Positions 49,400 to 59,872 of a stretch of DNA of 64,000 nucleotides are shown piece after piece; position 1 is the stretch's first letter, and the number at the start of each line of letters is the position of its first letter. The notes below the pieces were generated by a model. That model saw nothing but the letters and a program-made list of their open reading frames with translations. It did no database searches and was not told the origin of the DNA. The position numbers and the translations under genes are program-made. Source of the DNA: Marinomonas agarivorans (GTDB taxonomy: Bacteria; Pseudomonadota; Gammaproteobacteria; Pseudomonadales; Marinomonadaceae); contig NHNK02000015.1 in NCBI GenBank assembly GCA_002173415.2, positions 1-64,000 of the forward strand, read 5' to 3'.

Positions 49400-49582
49400 A
49401 CAATCTATGACTAGCACTTTGATATAAATAAGGTAAACGACTCACAATTTGGATCTCCACTCATTCGCTGCCCCGAATGACCAAATTAGCCTTACATCAT
49501 TGTGGATTTTTATTTCATTAGGTTTATCGCGTAAAGCACGCAGGCAGTCTAACTTCTCCTACCAGACTGCCTGCGTTTTTTA
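49400..49582 (+). ncRNA. Candidate small RNA downstream of fldA
   Basis: About 180 bases without a good reading frame contain two hairpins with C-rich loops. The first has arms TCATTCG and CGAATGA around CTGCCC (~49460-49480). The second is the terminator at 49538-49582, whose 13-base loop carries CTTCTCCTACC. C-rich loops complementary to ribosome binding sites are common in base-pairing sRNAs. It could equally be the long 3' UTR of fldA. Confidence 0.25.
49538..49582 (+). terminator. Rho-independent terminator downstream of fldA
   Basis: Arms 49538-49550 and 49564-49576 pair perfectly over 13 bases around a 13-base loop, followed by TTTTTT. It lies ~140 bases after the fldA stop. Confidence 0.9.
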
Positions 49583-49641
49583 TATTTCATACAATAACCA
49601 CTTGAAGATAAACCTGTAATCCATTTATATATCATCCTCTG

Positions 49642-49671
49642 TAGTTAAAAAGTAAATAGTTAAAAAGTAAA
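49642..49671 (+). repeat. Exact tandem 15-bp duplication upstream of the DUF3301 gene
   Basis: TAGTTAAAAAGTAAA occurs twice head to tail (49642-49656, 49657-49671), 14 bases before the start codon. It resembles the tandem duplications in front of gltA and after purN. Confidence 0.85.
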
Positions 49672-49684
49672 CTCAACAAGTAAT

Positions 49685-49999
49685 ATGACTCTTCAACTAA
49701 CTGATATTATTTTACTCCTTTTCGTCAGTGGCCTTGTTACTCTTTGGTGGCATGGAAAAGCAGTCAAAGAACTTGCTCTTGTTCAAGTAAAGCAAAAATG
49801 CCAAGCAATGGATTTACAGCTTTTAGATGACACAATTTCAATTCATCATACATTTCCAATTTGGGATCGAGGTCAATTGAACATTAAACGTGTTTTTAAG
49901 TTTGAATTTACGGCTACCGGCATTTCTAGATATACTGGTACGGTCCAGTACATTGGTAAGAGAATGAATACTATTCATTTTGAAGTTCATCAAATATAA
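49685..49999 (+). CDS. DUF3301 family membrane-anchored protein
   Basis: The 104-residue protein has one N-terminal membrane helix (~6-23, ending in LWWHGKAVKELAL) and a basic cytoplasmic domain. The pattern LWWH...A...C..M.LQLLDDTIS...RVFKFEFTATGISRYTGTVQYIGKR matches DUF3301. Function unknown. There is no strong ribosome binding site before the ATG. A tandem duplication occupies the leader. Confidence 0.8.
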   Translation: MTLQLTDIILLLFVSGLVTLWWHGKAVKELALVQVKQKCQAMDLQLLDDTISIHHTFPIWDRGQLNIKRVFKFEFTATGISRYTGTVQYIGKRMNTIHFEVHQI

Positions 50000-50123
50000 A
50001 TGCTCTAAACAATAAGTACATTAGCGTGCAAATAATGGATTGACAGTAATAATTAATATAGGATTTAGGGGTTAATAGAGAAAGCATATTCAAAAATAAT
50101 AAGATTGGAACGGGTAACCTTTT

Positions 50124-52010
50124 ATGTTGAAACACTTTAGCTTTAAAGCAAAACTCATCACCTTACTTTTCTCAAGTATTATCGGTTTTGTTGTTGTTGC
50201 ACTCGTCGCATTAAATGGTTTAAGTACCCAACAACAAGCGTCAAATAGATTACAGTCTTTGTTAAATACCGAAGGGAACATCAACACCATTGCTTTAGCT
50301 ATGATGGAGCGATATGAGCAAGCCCAATCGATTAATAATGACAACTACGAGTCCAGTCTAACTGAGATCGAAAATGAAAAACAACGCTTTTCAGAACTGT
50401 TAGACAACAGCCTTACTACTATCGAATCAGAAGAAGGAAAACGCCTCTTAACAGCCACAAAAGAAAGTGCGATAGGTTATTTCGATACTCTAACAATATT
50501 AGTGAATGAACAAAAAGTTGCCGGCCTAGACATTAACTCAGGTTTGATGGGCGAGATAGGCAAATACAGTGAGGCTGTGTTAGAAAGTATTTCATTTTTA
50601 AGTTTATTAAAACAAGATTTTTTACCTGCTAGTGAAGCTCAAAAACAATATATCTTTGATCCTACAGAAGCAAACAAAGCACTCTTCACTGAAAAATATG
50701 ATGTATTTTACAAGCGTATCGTCACATTTGGTTTGGAAGACCAATATGGCGAAACGATTAAAACCTACTTTAAATCAGTAAACGATTTTGCAAACCAGTA
50801 CCAAAAAGTCCAACAAGCTGAAGCCGACTTCGCCTCTCAGAAGGAGTCGTTTTTTACTAATAAACAAACCGCATCAGACTACATAAGTGAACTAGTATCA
50901 CTCGCTTCTGAAGAAGCAGAATCAAGTTCAACGGGCGCAAGTTACACTTTAATATTTGTCAGTATTTTAGTAACCATTTTAGCGAGTGCTTTAATGATTA
51001 CGATCGGTAGAAGTGTCAACGTTACGTTAAATCAAATTATTGTAGACCTAACCAAGGTAGAAGAAGGCGATTTAACCGCACGTTTACCTATCAATAGTAA
51101 GCGTAATGACGAGTTTGATCAGCTTTGCGGCTCGGTAAATAAAATGACATCTGGCCTTAGTTCGGTCATCGGTGATGTCGTTGGAACCTCAACTAGCGTC
51201 AATAAGATGGTCAACGAACTAAATATTGCCGTTGTTGATATTGCTGATAGTAACAAGTCTGTTAACGTTCAAACCAATTCTCTTGCAACAGCAACTGAAG
51301 AGATTTCGACAACGATTTCCAATATTGCAGACACAACAAATAACTTAAGCTCACAGGCTCAAGGCACCTATAAATCTGCCCAGAATGGCGCAGAAACCAT
51401 TAAAGTTGCCCTTGATAGCCTTGGACGTACAGTGGAAGTAGTTAACCAAACCAGTCAACAATTGAACGAATTGGGGCAACTTTCTACAGATATAGATGAA
51501 GTTATTGGTATGATTAATGACCTTGCCAATCAAACCAACCTTCTAGCCCTTAATGCTGCAATTGAAGCGGCCCGTGCCGGTGAAGCTGGCCGAGGCTTTT
51601 CTGTTGTAGCAGATGAAGTAAGATCCCTAGCAGAAAAAACCGTAGAAGCAACATCAAAAATTACTGATATTGTCCATACTATTCAAAGCTCAACCACAAC
51701 TGCAATTACAACCATGCAAAGTGGTCAAGAAAACTTAACTCTCATTGAAGAATATGGAGAAAAAGCCGGTACAGCAATGCATGAAATAGAAGCTCAAGCC
51801 CAAGCAGGTTCAACTGCTGCAAGTGAAATGGCCCACTCTATCCAAGAAGTTGCGAAAACCGCGGTACATATGAGTGAAGAAATGGATGCGATTGCTCAAC
51901 AGTTGCAGGTAGATACAAACTCAATCGATACTATTGCGACGAACACAACGCAAATTCATTCTTTAGTTGATCAATTAAACGATAAAACGAAAGTATTTAA
52001 AACAGAGTAA
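50124..52010 (+). CDS. Methyl-accepting chemotaxis protein
   Basis: The 628-residue transducer has TM1 (~12-32), a ~240-residue all-helical periplasmic domain, TM2 (~272-295), a HAMP linker (~296-350) and a cytoplasmic coiled coil. The hairpin tip that binds CheA/CheW reads [40 protein letters not shown] (~463-505). No C-terminal CheR/CheB pentapeptide is seen. The sensor domain contains no motif I recognise, so the signal is unknown. No other chemotaxis genes are close. Confidence 0.92.
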   Translation: MLKHFSFKAKLITLLFSSIIGFVVVALVALNGLSTQQQASNRLQSLLNTEGNINTIALAMMERYEQAQSINNDNYESSLTEIENEKQRFSELLDNSLTTIESEEGKRLLTATKESAIGYFDTLTILVNEQKVAGLDINSGLMGEIGKYSEAVLESISFLSLLKQDFLPASEAQKQYIFDPTEANKALFTEKYDVFYKRIVTFGLEDQYGETIKTYFKSVNDFANQYQKVQQAEADFASQKESFFTNKQTASDYISELVSLASEEAESSSTGASYTLIFVSILVTILASALMITIGRSVNVTLNQIIVDLTKVEEGDLTARLPINSKRNDEFDQLCGSVNKMTSGLSSVIGDVVGTSTSVNKMVNELNIAVVDIADSNKSVNVQTNSLATATEEISTTISNIADTTNNLSSQAQGTYKSAQNGAETIKVALDSLGRTVEVVNQTSQQLNELGQLSTDIDEVIGMINDLANQTNLLALNAAIEAARAGEAGRGFSVVADEVRSLAEKTVEATSKITDIVHTIQSSTTTAITTMQSGQENLTLIEEYGEKAGTAMHEIEAQAQAGSTAASEMAHSIQEVAKTAVHMSEEMDAIAQQLQVDTNSIDTIATNTTQIHSLVDQLNDKTKVFKTE

Positions 52011-52027
52011 CAGCATGTTGCTGATGC

Positions 52028-52059
52028 AAAAAAAACCAGCCTGTTGGCTGGTTTTTTTT
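52028..52059. terminator. Bidirectional terminator between mcp and gltX
   Basis: Arms 52034-52041 and 52046-52053 with a TGTT loop, extended by A-run/T-run pairing. It is T-rich on both strands and serves the two convergent genes. Confidence 0.9.
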
Positions 52060-52090
52060 ATATTTATCAAAATGCTGTTGTTTACAACAA

Positions 52091-53578
52091 TTAGTTAGCT
52101 AATACAGCAAACTCTTTTTCCCAACGTTTCATTTCCTTTTTCGAAGGACCACCTACCACATCGACAGCTTGTCTGATTCTAGCTCTGGAGATATCAGGAC
52201 CAAGAATGGCCATTGAATCAAATACCGAAACAGACGCTGTCGACCCAGAAATGGCAACAAATAAGGGAGCAAAGAAATCTTTAGGCTTGATATCCATTTG
52301 TTGGGCAAGGGATTTAAGCTCAGAGAAAATAGCGTCTTTTTCCCATACACGTAGTGCTTCTAAACGCCAAAGTGAAAACTGTAATGCCTTACGTAAAATT
52401 TCTGGCTCCATTTTAATATCAACAAAATCGCTCTCTTCTGGGTTTAGCATTCCCTGCAAAAAGAAACCTGCTACATCTGCAACATCCGAGAAGGTTTCAA
52501 CTCGTGAATGAATTAACGGAATAATAGGCATAAGGTAGTTAGCATTCAGCCCCCATTCTACATATTTTTCTGCAAACTGCTCTGACGTTAACTCTTCTCT
52601 AAGCCAAAGCCCATTGAGCCAGCTTAATTTTTCCACATCAAAGACTGGGCCACCTAAAGAAACTCGCTGAATATCAAAATGTTCGATCATTTCTTGTAAT
52701 GAGAACTTTTCCCTTTCATCTGGCATTGACCATCCCATACGTCCAAGATAATTCACAACCGCTTCCGCCAAATACCCCATGCGTTGATAGTACAAAATAC
52801 TGGTCGGGTTTTTACGTTTCGACAGTTTTGATTTATCTGGGTTACGCAATAAAGGCATATGACATAACTCTGGCATTTCCCAACCAAAGTATTGATATAG
52901 CAACATGTGTTTTGGAGCTGAATTTATCCATTCCTCACCACGAATAACATGTGTTATTTTCATTAAGTGGTCATCAACAACATTCGCAAGATGATATGTT
53001 GGCATGCCATCGGCTTTTAATAAAACCTGCATGTCCACTTGGCTCCAAGCAATTTCTATATCACCTCGTAGTTTGTCTTTCACAACACACGTACCTTCAT
53101 CAGGTACTTTCATGCGAATCACATAAGGTTTGCCAGCTTTTAGATTGGCCTGTATTTCTTCTTCTGATAATAACAAAGCACGACCATCATACTTTTGTGG
53201 TAGGCCTTGCTCTCTTTGTTCTACGCGCATTTGGTCAAGCTCTTCTGGCGTTTCAAACGCATAAAAAGCATGGCCTTTTTCAACTAATTCCATTGCGTAA
53301 TTAGTGTATATATCGCCTCGCTCACTTTGACGGTACGGACCATATTCTCCACCCACATCTGGACCTTCATCCCAATCAAGTCCCAACCAGCGCAAAGCAT
53401 CAAGAATGGTTTGCTCAGACTCTGTAGTGCTACGGGTGCGATCAGTATCTTCAATTCTAAGAATAAATTTGCCACCCAATTGACGGGCAAATGCCATATT
53501 AAATAAAGCAATGTAAGCTGTACCAACGTGAGGGTCCCCTGTTGGTGAAGGCGCTATTCGAGTTCTAATTTGCGACAT
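52091..53578 (-). CDS. gltX: Glutamyl-tRNA synthetase
   Basis: The 495-residue class I synthetase begins [29 protein letters not shown] with the HIGH-like motif HVGT, has [14 protein letters not shown], and carries the KMSKS-like loop [13 protein letters not shown] (~252). The C-terminal ~170 residues are the anticodon-binding domain. It charges tRNA-Glu. Length and motifs are normal. It is convergent with the chemoreceptor gene. Confidence 0.95.
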   Translation of the reverse strand: MSQIRTRIAPSPTGDPHVGTAYIALFNMAFARQLGGKFILRIEDTDRTRSTTESEQTILDALRWLGLDWDEGPDVGGEYGPYRQSERGDIYTNYAMELVEKGHAFYAFETPEELDQMRVEQREQGLPQKYDGRALLLSEEEIQANLKAGKPYVIRMKVPDEGTCVVKDKLRGDIEIAWSQVDMQVLLKADGMPTYHLANVVDDHLMKITHVIRGEEWINSAPKHMLLYQYFGWEMPELCHMPLLRNPDKSKLSKRKNPTSILYYQRMGYLAEAVVNYLGRMGWSMPDEREKFSLQEMIEHFDIQRVSLGGPVFDVEKLSWLNGLWLREELTSEQFAEKYVEWGLNANYLMPIIPLIHSRVETFSDVADVAGFFLQGMLNPEESDFVDIKMEPEILRKALQFSLWRLEALRVWEKDAIFSELKSLAQQMDIKPKDFFAPLFVAISGSTASVSVFDSMAILGPDISRARIRQAVDVVGGPSKKEMKRWEKEFAVLAN

Positions 53579-53659
53579 AAAACACTCATATAATATTGAA
53601 AATATGGCGCATTATAATCTGCTTTTTTAAGTATGTCCTTGAAAAGATAAAAGGCTTTT

Positions 53660-54445
53660 TTAATTGTTCGGATTATAACGTAGCTGAGACAAACGAATGC
53701 CAATATGTACGTCTGTTTTCAATAGTACCAGTAAGCGACTTAGTAAGGCCTGTTGTTCGTTACCAGCAAGAAGGTTTTGTATTTTAGGAGGAAACACGTG
53801 CAAGTTTTGGAAAATGCTTTCTAGAGTTGATGCCTGTTGTAAAATTTGCACCGCTGTTTTTGGGCCAATTCCTTTCACACCTGGAATTTTATTCGTACTA
53901 TCACCGACCAAGGCCCAGTAATCCCCCAAACAATGAGATGGAACGCCATACTTTTCTATCACCCACTCACTGTCATAACCTAATTTAGCAAAGTAATCGT
54001 ATTGTAAAATATTTGGATCGTTTAACAGTTGAGTGAATCCTTTATCTGTCGACACGATGAAAGATTTAACATTTGCCTGAGAAGCCTTTTGCGCTAATGT
54101 AGCGATAAGATCATCCGCTTCCCATCCGTCCAAACGTAACGCCGCGACTTTATTGAAGCGAAACGCGTTTGCCAATGCTGGAATCGCATTTAATAAATGA
54201 TCATCCATAGGGACTCGACCTAGCTTGTACGCCGGAAACGCCTCATGCCGCCAAGTTTGTCCATTACTGTCAAAGACGACAACAGCATACGAAGGAGTAA
54301 ATTGCACTAATAAACGGTTTAACGCATCAACACTGGCAGCAGTAGTTCTCTCGATTCGACGCATCATATCTGCCTCTTTTTCTAACGCGGCATATTGACG
54401 TCGAATCAAATTTAAACCATCAATAATTAAAAATCGCTTTGTCAC
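53660..54445 (-). CDS. xni: Flap endonuclease Xni (YgdG family)
   Basis: The 261-residue protein has the 5'-3' exonuclease fold related to the N-terminal domain of DNA polymerase I. It shows FLIIDGLNLIRRQYAA at the start, VVVFDSNGQTWRHEAFPAYKLGR, GWEADDLIATLA with paired metal Asp, STDKGFTQLL, and the H3TH DNA-binding segment GDSTNKIPGVKGIGPKTAVQILQ. One of the acidic metal positions of full-length flap nucleases is replaced, as usual in Xni. It acts on branched DNA. Confidence 0.9.
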   Translation of the reverse strand: MTKRFLIIDGLNLIRRQYAALEKEADMMRRIERTTAASVDALNRLLVQFTPSYAVVVFDSNGQTWRHEAFPAYKLGRVPMDDHLLNAIPALANAFRFNKVAALRLDGWEADDLIATLAQKASQANVKSFIVSTDKGFTQLLNDPNILQYDYFAKLGYDSEWVIEKYGVPSHCLGDYWALVGDSTNKIPGVKGIGPKTAVQILQQASTLESIFQNLHVFPPKIQNLLAGNEQQALLSRLLVLLKTDVHIGIRLSQLRYNPNN

Positions 54446-54710
54446 TCATTTGGCCTTCTGGTCGTGTTTTATCGTCTAGGAAAATACGAATAACTATAAC
54501 CTATTTTCTGCTCTGTTTTACTAATTAAGGAAATACAGCAGAACAGAAAAAAACACATTATTCTGATACAATTTCAGAGTACACTTATTCGTAGATGTGC
54601 TCAGTTTTTAGCACTCATGTTTTTATTGTAATCAGTTTTATCGTAACCAATTTGTGTCAAATTCACGCAAAGATAAAACATTTATTGGTTAGTAGCACTA
54701 GAAGGATATT

Positions 54711-56027
54711 ATGAAAAAAAATTTTATTGCACTATGCATTGCCATTACGACCTACAGCTTAAATGCAAACGCTGAAGGCATATTACAAGTCTATCAACTC
54801 GCTCAACAAAATGATGCTGGATTAAAGTCAGCCAAAGCTACTTATTTAGCCAAAGAAGAAGCGGTAAATGTAAGCCGTGGTAGTTTGTTCCCTAGCCTAA
54901 GCTTTTCTGGCAACCTAGGTTATTCAAGTACAACACCAGATGGCAGCAATACTGACATAGACACAGATACTAGCGCTGTAAGCTTAGACTTAAACTACCC
55001 TATTTACTCTTCTGCATTAAGCAGTGCTGTGAAAGTAGTAAAATTGAATTATAAAAGTGCAGGTATTGATTACACGAACGCGGAAGAAGATTTGGCTTAT
55101 GAAACGTTAGAAGCATACTTTAATGTATTAACCCAACGATCTAATTTACAAATTGCCAAAATGCAGGCTAAAGCGACAGCGAGTCAACTAAAGAAAGTAA
55201 AACAACAATTTTCGGTAGGACAAGTCGCTATTACAGATGTACATGCATCGCAAGCGGAATACGATGCTAATCAAGTTACCGTATTAACGTCAGAGGCAGA
55301 CTTAGCCAATGCAGAAGAAACACTTTATCAGTTAACTGGGCAACGCATTGCTAAACTAAATGACTTATCTACCAACTATCCTATCGAACTAGATAAAAAG
55401 AAAACACTTAGTGACTACGTAGAAAAAGCACACTCACAAAATAAAGAATTACAACTGCTAAAGGTGGCTTATGAAAATGCCTTAGCAAATATTCAATTAC
55501 AAAAAGCCAATGGGCGCTCTCCTACGTTATCACTTACAGGATCACTTTCAAATAATGACAAAACAACAACCCCAGCAGATTCATCGGATGGTGCCTCAAC
55601 CACCTCTTCTATCAGCTTAAATTTATCGATTCCATTGTATGAAGGTGGTGCAATCAATGCTTCCGTACGCGAAGCAACAGCAACCGCTGAAGCAACAAAA
55701 GAGTCACTAAATGACGCACTACAGAATACCGAGCTTGCAGTGAATACCTTATATCGCACATTAAAAACCAGTGTGGCACAAATTGCGGCTCAGCAGCAGT
55801 TAATTACGTCTTACACCAGTGTACTTAAAGCAACACAAACTGGTTATGAATCCGGTACCCGTAATATTATTGATCTACTCGATGCACAGTCTGATTTATT
55901 TGATGCTCAAGGTACTTACCAGCAACTTAGATACAATTTTGTCTTGCAACAATTTTCCTTACTCGAATACATAGGTGAGTTAAATGAGAGTGAAATTAAA
56001 AAGCTAGATAATTGGATGAAAGGCTAA
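54711..56027 (+). CDS. tolC: TolC family outer-membrane efflux channel
   Basis: The 438-residue protein has a signal peptide (FIALCIAITTYSLNANA, cleavage near residue 21) and two outer-membrane-factor repeats. Each has long coiled-coil helices and a strand pair, e.g. GILQVYQLAQQNDAGLKSAKATYLAKEEAVNVSRGSLFPSLSFSG and LLKVAYENALANIQLQKANGRSPTLSLTGS. The C-terminal TGYESGTRNIIDLLDAQSDLFDA is diagnostic. It forms the trimeric tunnel for tripartite pumps and type I secretion. It has no neighbouring pump, as with the shared E. coli-type TolC. Confidence 0.93.
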   Translation: MKKNFIALCIAITTYSLNANAEGILQVYQLAQQNDAGLKSAKATYLAKEEAVNVSRGSLFPSLSFSGNLGYSSTTPDGSNTDIDTDTSAVSLDLNYPIYSSALSSAVKVVKLNYKSAGIDYTNAEEDLAYETLEAYFNVLTQRSNLQIAKMQAKATASQLKKVKQQFSVGQVAITDVHASQAEYDANQVTVLTSEADLANAEETLYQLTGQRIAKLNDLSTNYPIELDKKKTLSDYVEKAHSQNKELQLLKVAYENALANIQLQKANGRSPTLSLTGSLSNNDKTTTPADSSDGASTTSSISLNLSIPLYEGGAINASVREATATAEATKESLNDALQNTELAVNTLYRTLKTSVAQIAAQQQLITSYTSVLKATQTGYESGTRNIIDLLDAQSDLFDAQGTYQQLRYNFVLQQFSLLEYIGELNESEIKKLDNWMKG

Positions 56028-56053
56028 ACGACAAACGTTTACAGTCAGATAAC

Positions 56054-56092
56054 AAATAGCCCCGTGCAAAAATCATTTGCACGGGGCTATTT
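56054..56092. terminator. Strong hairpin between convergent tolC and apeB
   Basis: Arms 56054-56070 and 56076-56092 are perfectly complementary over 17 bases with a five-base loop and a GC-rich centre. Short T tracts follow on both strands, so it should end both transcripts. Confidence 0.85.
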
Positions 56093-56129
56093 ATATGAAA
56101 AAAAGCTATATGAACAACAAAAAAATAAG

Positions 56130-57452
56130 TTAGGTATTTGCTACTAACTTCTCTAGCTTTAAAAATCGTTTCAGAACCCGATACAAACCCACAGCATCAT
56201 CACTACCTGCTAATTCTCGGATTGAATGCATAGCAAACGTCGGTAAACCAATATCAAGTGTCGCTACACCAACTTCCCCAGCGGTAATTGGGCCGATGGT
56301 ACTACCACAAGCCATATCACTTCGTACAACAAACGTTTGCACCTGATAACCTTCTTGCTGAGCTAGGTGCCGATAAATCGCTGCCGTTTCACTATTGGTC
56401 GCATATCGCTGATTAGCATTCACTTTAATAACCGCACCAGAGTTAATCATGGGGGCATGTTGCTTATCATGAACATTGGCATAGTTGGGATGCAAACCAT
56501 GAGCGTTATCAGCAGAAATAAGCATAGACAAGTTAAGACTTTGCACATAATGCTCAGGTTCTGGGGATAGACGACGCAATACATCCTCTAAGAATGGACC
56601 ATTGGCACCACAAGCACTTAAGCTACCTATTTCCTCATGATCAGTGCAAATCAACAAAGACGGACGCTCAGTACCAGCATCAAGTAAAGAGCATAATCCA
56701 ACATAACAACTCAATAAATTATCCAATCTCGCTGAGCAAATAAATTCTTGCTGCAAACCAACCAGAGCAGGTGCTTGAACATCATAAAGGCTCAATTCAA
56801 AATCAAGAATTTGACCCACGCTAAAATTAGGATGTTGTTTTGAAATTTGTTCTTTAAGGGTTTGAAGGAAATCCCCTCCTTCCTTTTCTAGTCCGAGAAT
56901 AGGCAATAATTCCTCCTGCGGGTTCACTTTGAAACCGTCGTTCACGCTACGGTTTAAATGAATCGCCAAATTCGGAATGACAGCAACAGGGTCTTGAAAA
57001 TCAATCAAACAGCTAACAATATCCCCTGCTTGATTTTTAACTGTTACTCTACCTGCAATGGATAAATCACGATCAAGCCAAGTGTGTCTTAACACGCCAC
57101 CATAAACTTCTACACCAAGTTGGTTGTAGCCATGTCGCTTTACTTGTGCATGGGGTTTTAATTTTAAGCATGGGCTATCTGTATGCGCTCCGATCATACG
57201 CCAACCTTGTCGATGAAAATCAAGCGTTGGTGTAGTAAAAGCAATAATAGATGAGCTGTTACGAGTAACAAAATAACGCCCGCCTTCACTAATTTGCCAA
57301 TCCTCATGCTCTTTTAACTCTTGAAAACCGGCGTTAAGCAACCTTGAACGCATACTTTGCGTGGCATGAAAAGGCGTTGGAGAGTTTTTTAAGAAAGTAA
57401 GTAAGTCTTGATTAAAAGATGCATTGCTCTGGTTAAAGGACTGATTTGTCAT
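56130..57452 (-). CDS. apeB: M18 family aminopeptidase
   Basis: The 440-residue metallo-aminopeptidase resembles aspartyl aminopeptidase. Metal and catalytic motifs seen are GAHTDSPCLKLKP (~91-103), CTDHEEIGSLSACGANGPFL with the catalytic Glu (~270-290), SADNAHGLHPNY and DMACGSTIGPI. The N-terminal NSPTPFHATQSMRSRLLNAGFQEL is also typical. It removes N-terminal residues, mainly acidic, from peptides in the cytoplasm as a large oligomer. Convergent with tolC and divergent from prc. Confidence 0.93.
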   Translation of the reverse strand: MTNQSFNQSNASFNQDLLTFLKNSPTPFHATQSMRSRLLNAGFQELKEHEDWQISEGGRYFVTRNSSSIIAFTTPTLDFHRQGWRMIGAHTDSPCLKLKPHAQVKRHGYNQLGVEVYGGVLRHTWLDRDLSIAGRVTVKNQAGDIVSCLIDFQDPVAVIPNLAIHLNRSVNDGFKVNPQEELLPILGLEKEGGDFLQTLKEQISKQHPNFSVGQILDFELSLYDVQAPALVGLQQEFICSARLDNLLSCYVGLCSLLDAGTERPSLLICTDHEEIGSLSACGANGPFLEDVLRRLSPEPEHYVQSLNLSMLISADNAHGLHPNYANVHDKQHAPMINSGAVIKVNANQRYATNSETAAIYRHLAQQEGYQVQTFVVRSDMACGSTIGPITAGEVGVATLDIGLPTFAMHSIRELAGSDDAVGLYRVLKRFLKLEKLVANT

Positions 57453-57650
57453 AATACCTTCTAAGAATTGTGCCTATTGAATATGTCAATTTTTGATACT
57501 TTTTTACAGTTTAACTGGTCATAATTGCATGAGTCTAATATGATTTCTCAACGTATTCGACTTAACTTTTATGTTTTCGCCAATATGTTTAGGAAACGAA
57601 TTGAAAATATAGAACTCTATAAGAAAAACATAAATAACTAAGAGACAACA

Positions 57651-59693
57651 ATGAACTACAAACAAAAATTAATCAGCCTCATTACCAGCGCCATAGTCGC
57701 CTCTTCTTCTTTCCAAGCACAAGCATTAACGGAACTCACACCACCTAGTCAGTATAAAAAAGTCTCACAACAACTTGTGGAAATACTAGAAGGCGTTCAT
57801 TACAACAAAACCCCAATTGATGATGCAGTTTCAGCCATTGCCTTCGATGAATTTATTAATTCGCTTGACCCAACAAAAAGCTTTTTTCTCGCAGAAGATA
57901 TCGACAATTTATCTCAGTATCGATTGCAGTTTGATGACGCCATTAAAAGCAGTGATCCTGCAATGGCCTATACCATTTACAACCTTTATCAAAAACGCGT
58001 TGAAGCAAGATTAACGAAAACAATTGAACAACTGCCAGAATTAGTTAGCGCTTTTGATTACACAAAAGATGAGTATTTTAATGCGGACCCTGATGATGCC
58101 GTTTGGCAACAGAACGACAAAGCACTTGATGAACTATGGCGCAAGCGCATCAAACATCGCACCCTAACATTGCGATTAGATAAACGAAGTGATGAAGATA
58201 TTGTTACGTCCCTTACAAAGCGCTATAAAAATCAGCTCAAGCAATTGGAGCAGACCGATAGTGTCGATGTTTATCAAACATTTGCGAACTCCCTCGCCTC
58301 CGCTCTTGACCCTCATACCAGTTACTTTGCTCCTAGAGCCTCAGAGTCATTCAATATCAACATGCGACTCTCACTAGAAGGCATAGGTGCCGTTTTACAG
58401 CAAGAAGACGACTACACGCAGGTTGTCCGTATTGTGCCAGCCGGTCCAGCCGACAAACAGGGTGAGCTCGCGCCCAATGATAAAATTGTGGCCGTTGGTC
58501 AAGAAAGTGGCGAAATGGTAGATGTTGTTGGCATGCGGTTAGACGATGTTGTTTCCATGATACGAGGCGAGCGTGATAGTAAAGTACGTTTAGAAATTAT
58601 CCCTGCCAAAGGCGATGGCCAAACCCATAAAACCATCACTATCGTGCGTGATAAAGTAAAACTCGAAGATCAATCTGCCAAAAAAGAAATCGTCACCATA
58701 GAAAGACAAGGGCAAGAATTTAAAATTGGTGTGATTAAACTCCCCACGTTTTATTCTGATTTTGCTGCATTACAAGCAGGTGATGCAGACTATAAAAGCT
58801 CAACTAGAGACACCAAAAAGCTCATTGAAGAGTTAAAAGAAGAAGGCATTCACGCACTGGTTCTTGACCTGAGAAATAATGGTGGTGGCTCACTGCAAGA
58901 AGCCAATGCCTTAATGGGACTCTTTATCCCATCCGGCCCCGTTGTACAAATCAAAGATGCAGGTGGCCGTGTTAGCACACTTGGCGACCGTGACAAAGGT
59001 CTTGCCTACAGTGGCCCAATGGCGGTTATGATCAACCGTATGAGTGCATCCGCCTCAGAGATTGTTGCTGGCGCCATACAAGACTATGGCCGAGGGCTCG
59101 TTCTAGGTGGACAAAGTTTTGGTAAAGGCACCGTCCAAGTCTTACAAAACGTCGACCAAGGGCAAGTCAAAATCACCCAAGCGAAATTCTACCGTGTATC
59201 AGGGGAAAGCACGCAGCATAAAGGTGTTATGCCAGATATTGAGTTTCCTTCTTTTTTGAATAAAGATGTGGTTGGCGAAAGTGCGCTCGACAACCCGCTT
59301 CCTTGGGATAAAATTCATGAAACACGCTACCCAGTCTACTGGCAAATTCCTGATTTCATTCCAGAATTGGATCTACGCCATAAAGATCGTTTGCAGCGCA
59401 ACCCTGACTTTATCGCTCTAGCAGATCAAATCGACCACATTAAAAAGCAGGAAGATCGTTTTAAGGCTCTAACTCTCAACGAAGAGAAGCGCCTCAAGCA
59501 AATAGAAGAAAACAAACAAATCGAACTGGATCGAGAAAATACACGTCGCAAAGCTCTGGGGTTAGAAACCGTGGCTTCTCTGGATGATATCAATGAAGAA
59601 GACAACGATCAGGACATTTACACAGAAGAAGCTGCTCAAATACTGCTGGATTTTATTGGGATTAATCAAAGGCAGGCCGCTAACAGTAAATAA
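57651..59693 (+). CDS. prc: Tail-specific periplasmic protease Prc
   Basis: The 680-residue S41A protease has a signal peptide (~1-25, ending QAQA). An N-terminal helical region contains SLDPTKSFFL, the PDZ domain (~240-320, RLSLEGIGAVLQQEDDYTQVVRIVPAGPADKQGEL) follows, and the catalytic core carries the nucleophile in MSASASEIVAGA (~467) and the Lys in GQSFGKGTVQVL (~25 residues later). A charged C-terminal domain completes it. It trims and degrades periplasmic proteins from their C-termini. Length is normal for the long gammaproteobacterial form. Confidence 0.95.
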   Translation: MNYKQKLISLITSAIVASSSFQAQALTELTPPSQYKKVSQQLVEILEGVHYNKTPIDDAVSAIAFDEFINSLDPTKSFFLAEDIDNLSQYRLQFDDAIKSSDPAMAYTIYNLYQKRVEARLTKTIEQLPELVSAFDYTKDEYFNADPDDAVWQQNDKALDELWRKRIKHRTLTLRLDKRSDEDIVTSLTKRYKNQLKQLEQTDSVDVYQTFANSLASALDPHTSYFAPRASESFNINMRLSLEGIGAVLQQEDDYTQVVRIVPAGPADKQGELAPNDKIVAVGQESGEMVDVVGMRLDDVVSMIRGERDSKVRLEIIPAKGDGQTHKTITIVRDKVKLEDQSAKKEIVTIERQGQEFKIGVIKLPTFYSDFAALQAGDADYKSSTRDTKKLIEELKEEGIHALVLDLRNNGGGSLQEANALMGLFIPSGPVVQIKDAGGRVSTLGDRDKGLAYSGPMAVMINRMSASASEIVAGAIQDYGRGLVLGGQSFGKGTVQVLQNVDQGQVKITQAKFYRVSGESTQHKGVMPDIEFPSFLNKDVVGESALDNPLPWDKIHETRYPVYWQIPDFIPELDLRHKDRLQRNPDFIALADQIDHIKKQEDRFKALTLNEEKRLKQIEENKQIELDRENTRRKALGLETVASLDDINEEDNDQDIYTEEAAQILLDFIGINQRQAANSK

Positions 59694-59724
59694 CGCTAGA
59701 TCAATAATAAATCAATAACATATA

Positions 59725-59758
59725 AAAAAGCCATGACTCCAAACAGTCAGGGCTTTTT
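59725..59758 (+). terminator. Terminator after prc
   Basis: Arms 59725-59738 and 59745-59758 pair with one mismatch around a six-base loop and end in a T-run. It lies ~30 bases after the prc stop and marks the left boundary of the accessory island. Confidence 0.85.
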
Positions 59759-59784
59759 GTTAATAGTATAATTACAAAAGACAA

Positions 59785-59800
59785 TTACAAAGACACCCAT
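59785..59800 (+). repeat. Dispersed GACACCCAT repeat, left direct copy
   Basis: TTACAAAGACACCCAT is identical to the sequence at 60216-60231. The two copies flank the 103-codon gene as direct repeats 431 bases apart. Confidence 0.85.
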
Positions 59801-59872
59801 TCAAACTTTTTTGCCTGCTAGGCTTGTAGTGGTCAACAGTTATAAAAAAGTTCACCTTAGAACCGCTTTTAG

